Assembly (NCBI GenBank): GCA_018268895.1
Contig: JAFDVP010000001.1
Coordinates: forward strand, 992,001-1,056,000
Length of the DNA stretch: 64,000 bases
Origin: Acidobacteriota bacterium
GTDB taxonomy: Bacteria; Acidobacteriota; Terriglobia; Terriglobales; Acidobacteriaceae
Reading direction: 5' to 3'
The position numbers and the translations under genes are program-made. Each line of letters begins with the position of its first letter. Position 1 is the stretch's first letter. Below, in pieces: positions 62,140-64,000 of the stretch. The notes under the pieces are model-generated. The model was given only the letters and a program-made list of their open reading frames with translations. It searched no databases and had not been told where the DNA came from.

Positions 62140-63660
62140 TTACGAACTAGTGCCAACGCGCGCAATGTATCGAAGCGCACGAATTCCAGGTAGAAAGAAA
62201 TATGCTCCGCCGCGCACAGTAACGAAACGGGGAATGTTGTGAATCTGTTGCCGCAGGCCGGCATCCGTTGGGAGCGAAAATCGACTGGCCGGACATCCAG
62301 CCGCAGTCTGGCGAATACCAACGAGTGGGTCGTCTTCATCTCGCAGCCCATCGAAGGTTGTGCTTTGAAGCCACGAGCCCTGAATGAATTCAAACTGGCG
62401 CCCTATGTTTGCATTAAGACAGATGAAATGAAGCCCACTGGCAGGCTCGTTAGGTATAGGCGCTGCTTTGCGTTGGTCCTGCGTGAGTGGAGGCCCGTAT
62501 TCGCGGCCACGCCGAATAAGACGATGAAAACGTGTCGATGCGACTCGGTCGAAGTGCAGAGGGGCCGGGTCTTTACTGAGAACCCTGTTGAGTGCCAGAA
62601 TACGAGACAGCCTTCCTAACGCTCCCCGTGGAGTATCGGAAGGGAGATCGATGTTACGCGGATTTGCTCTACGGATATGCGAACCGAAGGGACACAGAAC
62701 TCCTTGCGGGTCCGAATCAAAGGTAAATTGATTGCGGCGTATATCATCCGCAGCAGGACCGACGCCTTCGATGGGTTCATTCGACTGTGGGGGAAGCGAT
62801 TCTCCGGACATGCGACGCCCGACAAACAACTCTGCGAGTTTTTGTGCGTGATCCGAATCCCCGCCGGTTTGCTCGTTGAGAAACTGCCAGAATCCATGGA
62901 CATCCTGATCGAGTTGACGCATGACCAGATAAGTTCCGTTTCGGCCTAAATCCTTCTTGGCTGGCGCATCTTCAGCGTTGGGGAGATCTGCAGTTGAATT
63001 TTCAAGTATCGGGCGAGTGGTGTATCTGCCGTACTCATTTGGATATCCGAGCACGAATTCGCCAAGCATGGAGAGGTTCCCATAGCTGAGCTTGTCACCA
63101 GAGGAATCGCGCCTCCTCTCCCAATCGACTGCCGGGTTGCTGACGCCATCAACAAATCCGAAGGGCTCGACGCCGCCCATATTGGTCGTAACCAGAGTGC
63201 GCAACAGAGCAAAGCCCGAGCTCTCTACCTGCGACTCAATCGTATTTTTCCATTCGTGGAGGGACGACTGCTCATAGAGCAGGACAACGATGTCTGGCAC
63301 TGAGCTCTGTTGTCCCCATAACCATTGATCGGGAGAGTTTGCTCCAACGTCGCCCAGCCTGCGCGAGCGATTGTCTTCGCCTGTCATGCCGGAGATGAAT
63401 TCAGGCGAAAAGGCATTGATGACTTCTTCTGGAACGCGTAATTTTTTCAACCCTTGAGCGGTAATAGCGATCTGTAATGCACGAGATGGCGGAGGGTTTT
63501 GTGTCTCCGCAGTTGTAACAGGTGCTTGTCCAAGCCATCTTGATGCAGATGCAGACTCGTCGATGCGAAGCAGCAAAAAGCAAGCCTGTGTGAGCTTGCC
63601 GTAGCCAAAGCGTAGCAGGCCTTGCATGTCCTTAAAATCGTCGTTGGATAAGGGAGCCAC
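62140..63660 (-). CDS. Dyp-type heme peroxidase
   Basis: A 506-residue heme peroxidase of the dye-decolourising family. The GxxDG motif is GFVDG at 168-172 with catalytic Asp171, and the proximal heme ligand is His328 (CPFGSHIRRANPR). At 506 residues it is longer than bacterial class A or B enzymes and closer to the class C/D-type length. No signal peptide is evident, so it may be cytosolic or exported by another route. The start is GTG 63660, with GGAG about 11 nt upstream. It precedes the di-heme lipoprotein by 11 bp in the same direction and follows a truncated gene. Peroxide-linked oxidation of phenolics or a heme-related task is possible. Confidence 0.93.
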   Translation of the reverse strand: MAPLSNDDFKDMQGLLRFGYGKLTQACFLLLRIDESASASRWLGQAPVTTAETQNPPPSRALQIAITAQGLKKLRVPEEVINAFSPEFISGMTGEDNRSRRLGDVGANSPDQWLWGQQSSVPDIVVLLYEQSSLHEWKNTIESQVESSGFALLRTLVTTNMGGVEPFGFVDGVSNPAVDWERRRDSSGDKLSYGNLSMLGEFVLGYPNEYGRYTTRPILENSTADLPNAEDAPAKKDLGRNGTYLVMRQLDQDVHGFWQFLNEQTGGDSDHAQKLAELFVGRRMSGESLPPQSNEPIEGVGPAADDIRRNQFTFDSDPQGVLCPFGSHIRRANPRNIDLPSDTPRGALGRLSRILALNRVLSKDPAPLHFDRVASTRFHRLIRRGREYGPPLTQDQRKAAPIPNEPASGLHFICLNANIGRQFEFIQGSWLQSTTFDGLRDEDDPLVGIRQTAAGCPASRFSLPTDAGLRQQIHNIPRFVTVRGGAYFFLPGIRALRYIARVGTSS

Positions 63661-63701
63661 TGCTGCTAAATACTCCTTTCAACGTTGCCAACGTCTATCT
63701 T

Positions 63702-64000
63702 CTAAAAGAGACCTATCCACTGTTGCAATGCTCTATCGCTCATCCAAGGCTGTTCCAGACCAGAGCGGATTCGCGCATTACGCTCTTTATCGCAAGCTGT
63801 AAGATTTGGTGTTGCGTTATACCACACCTGGGTCGGCAACTGATGCCGCCGTAAATAGTCCTTGAAGGTCAACTCGTCCTTTGCGCCATTGGCGATGAGC
63901 CAATCTGTTTTGGGATAGCCGAGGCCATTGCTGAAGACAACGTTCAGTCCCCAGGCCACTTTGTTGATAAAGTCGCCCATGTATGCTTCGAGGCTTCCGT
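63702..64000 (-). CDS. Partial unknown gene upstream of Dyp-type peroxidase (N-terminus beyond window)
   Basis: The minus frame is open from the right edge to a stop at 63702, so this is the C-terminal end (about 99 residues) of a larger protein. An in-frame ATG at 63980 is possible but unlikely to be the start. The visible part has DFINKVAWGLNVVFSNGLGY, GAKDELTFKDYLRRH, PTQVWYNATPNLTACDKER and a C-terminal WMSDRALQQWIGLF. No catalytic motif or family was recognised. It lies 41 bp upstream of the peroxidase gene and is probably in the same operon, so it may be a third component of the heme-protein set. Confidence 0.55.
   Translation of the reverse strand, partial: GSLEAYMGDFINKVAWGLNVVFSNGLGYPKTDWLIANGAKDELTFKDYLRRHQLPTQVWYNATPNLTACDKERNARIRSGLEQPWMSDRALQQWIGLF

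Overview
The window is chromosomal DNA of a GC-rich, diderm, heterotrophic bacterium, most likely a member of the Acidobacteriota (Terriglobia/Acidobacteriaceae; Granulicella, Edaphobacter or Terriglobus-like). The reasons are lineage-typical secreted families (an S55/SpoIVB-type protein, VWFA-related secreted proteins, TonB receptors with an N-terminal carboxypeptidase-regulatory domain, Tat-exported Gfo/Idh/MocA enzymes), diderm markers (LpxB, TonB receptors, an MlaF-type ATPase) and hairpin-rich intergenic repeats. This placement is inferred from gene content; no rRNA or tRNA gene was recognised.

Layout. 1-9.3 kb: a truncated propeller protein, zinc alcohol dehydrogenase, S55-type protein, VWA protein, a repeat element, a catalytically degenerate M1-peptidase/TPR protein and lpxB. 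9.3-20.2 kb: a YdeI-like protein, Tat-exported alginate-lyase-family protein divergent from a TonB receptor, pgm, a collagen-like modular surface protein and a GH88/105 hydrolase. 20.2-23.2 kb: a three-gene phosphorelay (hybrid kinase, receiver, HPt). 23.2-34.9 kb: deoxyhypusine-synthase homologue, pncB, S1/P1 nuclease, DUF2062 protein, PlsC, uridine kinase, purine nucleoside phosphorylase, two secreted or anchored unknowns, a GT2 glycosyltransferase, a YegP-like protein, quinone oxidoreductase. 34.9-38.7 kb: a cobalamin riboswitch, a TonB receptor and a VWA-like secreted protein. 38.7-41.1 kb: a Tat-exported oxidoreductase and a PIN-toxin pair divergent from a DUF7662-like gene. 41.1-43.5 kb: groES-groEL with promoter and CIRCE operator. 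43.5-49.8 kb: an SDR, ECF sigma factor plus putative anti-sigma, a DHA2 efflux pump divergent from its MarR regulator across two adjacent palindromes, a methyltransferase and a cupin. 49.9-59.6 kb: M20 dipeptidase-mobA-mlaF-like genes, a polyprenyl glycosylphosphotransferase, nadE, a DsbA-like protein, a purine permease and a DUF985 cupin. 59.6-64 kb: a di-heme c lipoprotein, a Dyp-type peroxidase and a truncated unknown gene, all on the minus strand.

Themes. Nucleotide and NAD salvage genes are spread over the window (pncB, nadE, uridine kinase, purine nucleoside phosphorylase, purine permease). Envelope and polysaccharide functions recur (lpxB, PlsC, two glycosyltransferases, alginate-lyase family, GH105, collagen-like protein). 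The points most worth a second look are the M1 homologue lacking nearly all catalytic residues, the collagen/carbohydrate-module protein, the B12-controlled receptor with a VWA partner, the compact phosphorelay, the PIN/winged-helix/DUF7662 island, and the terminal heme-protein cluster.
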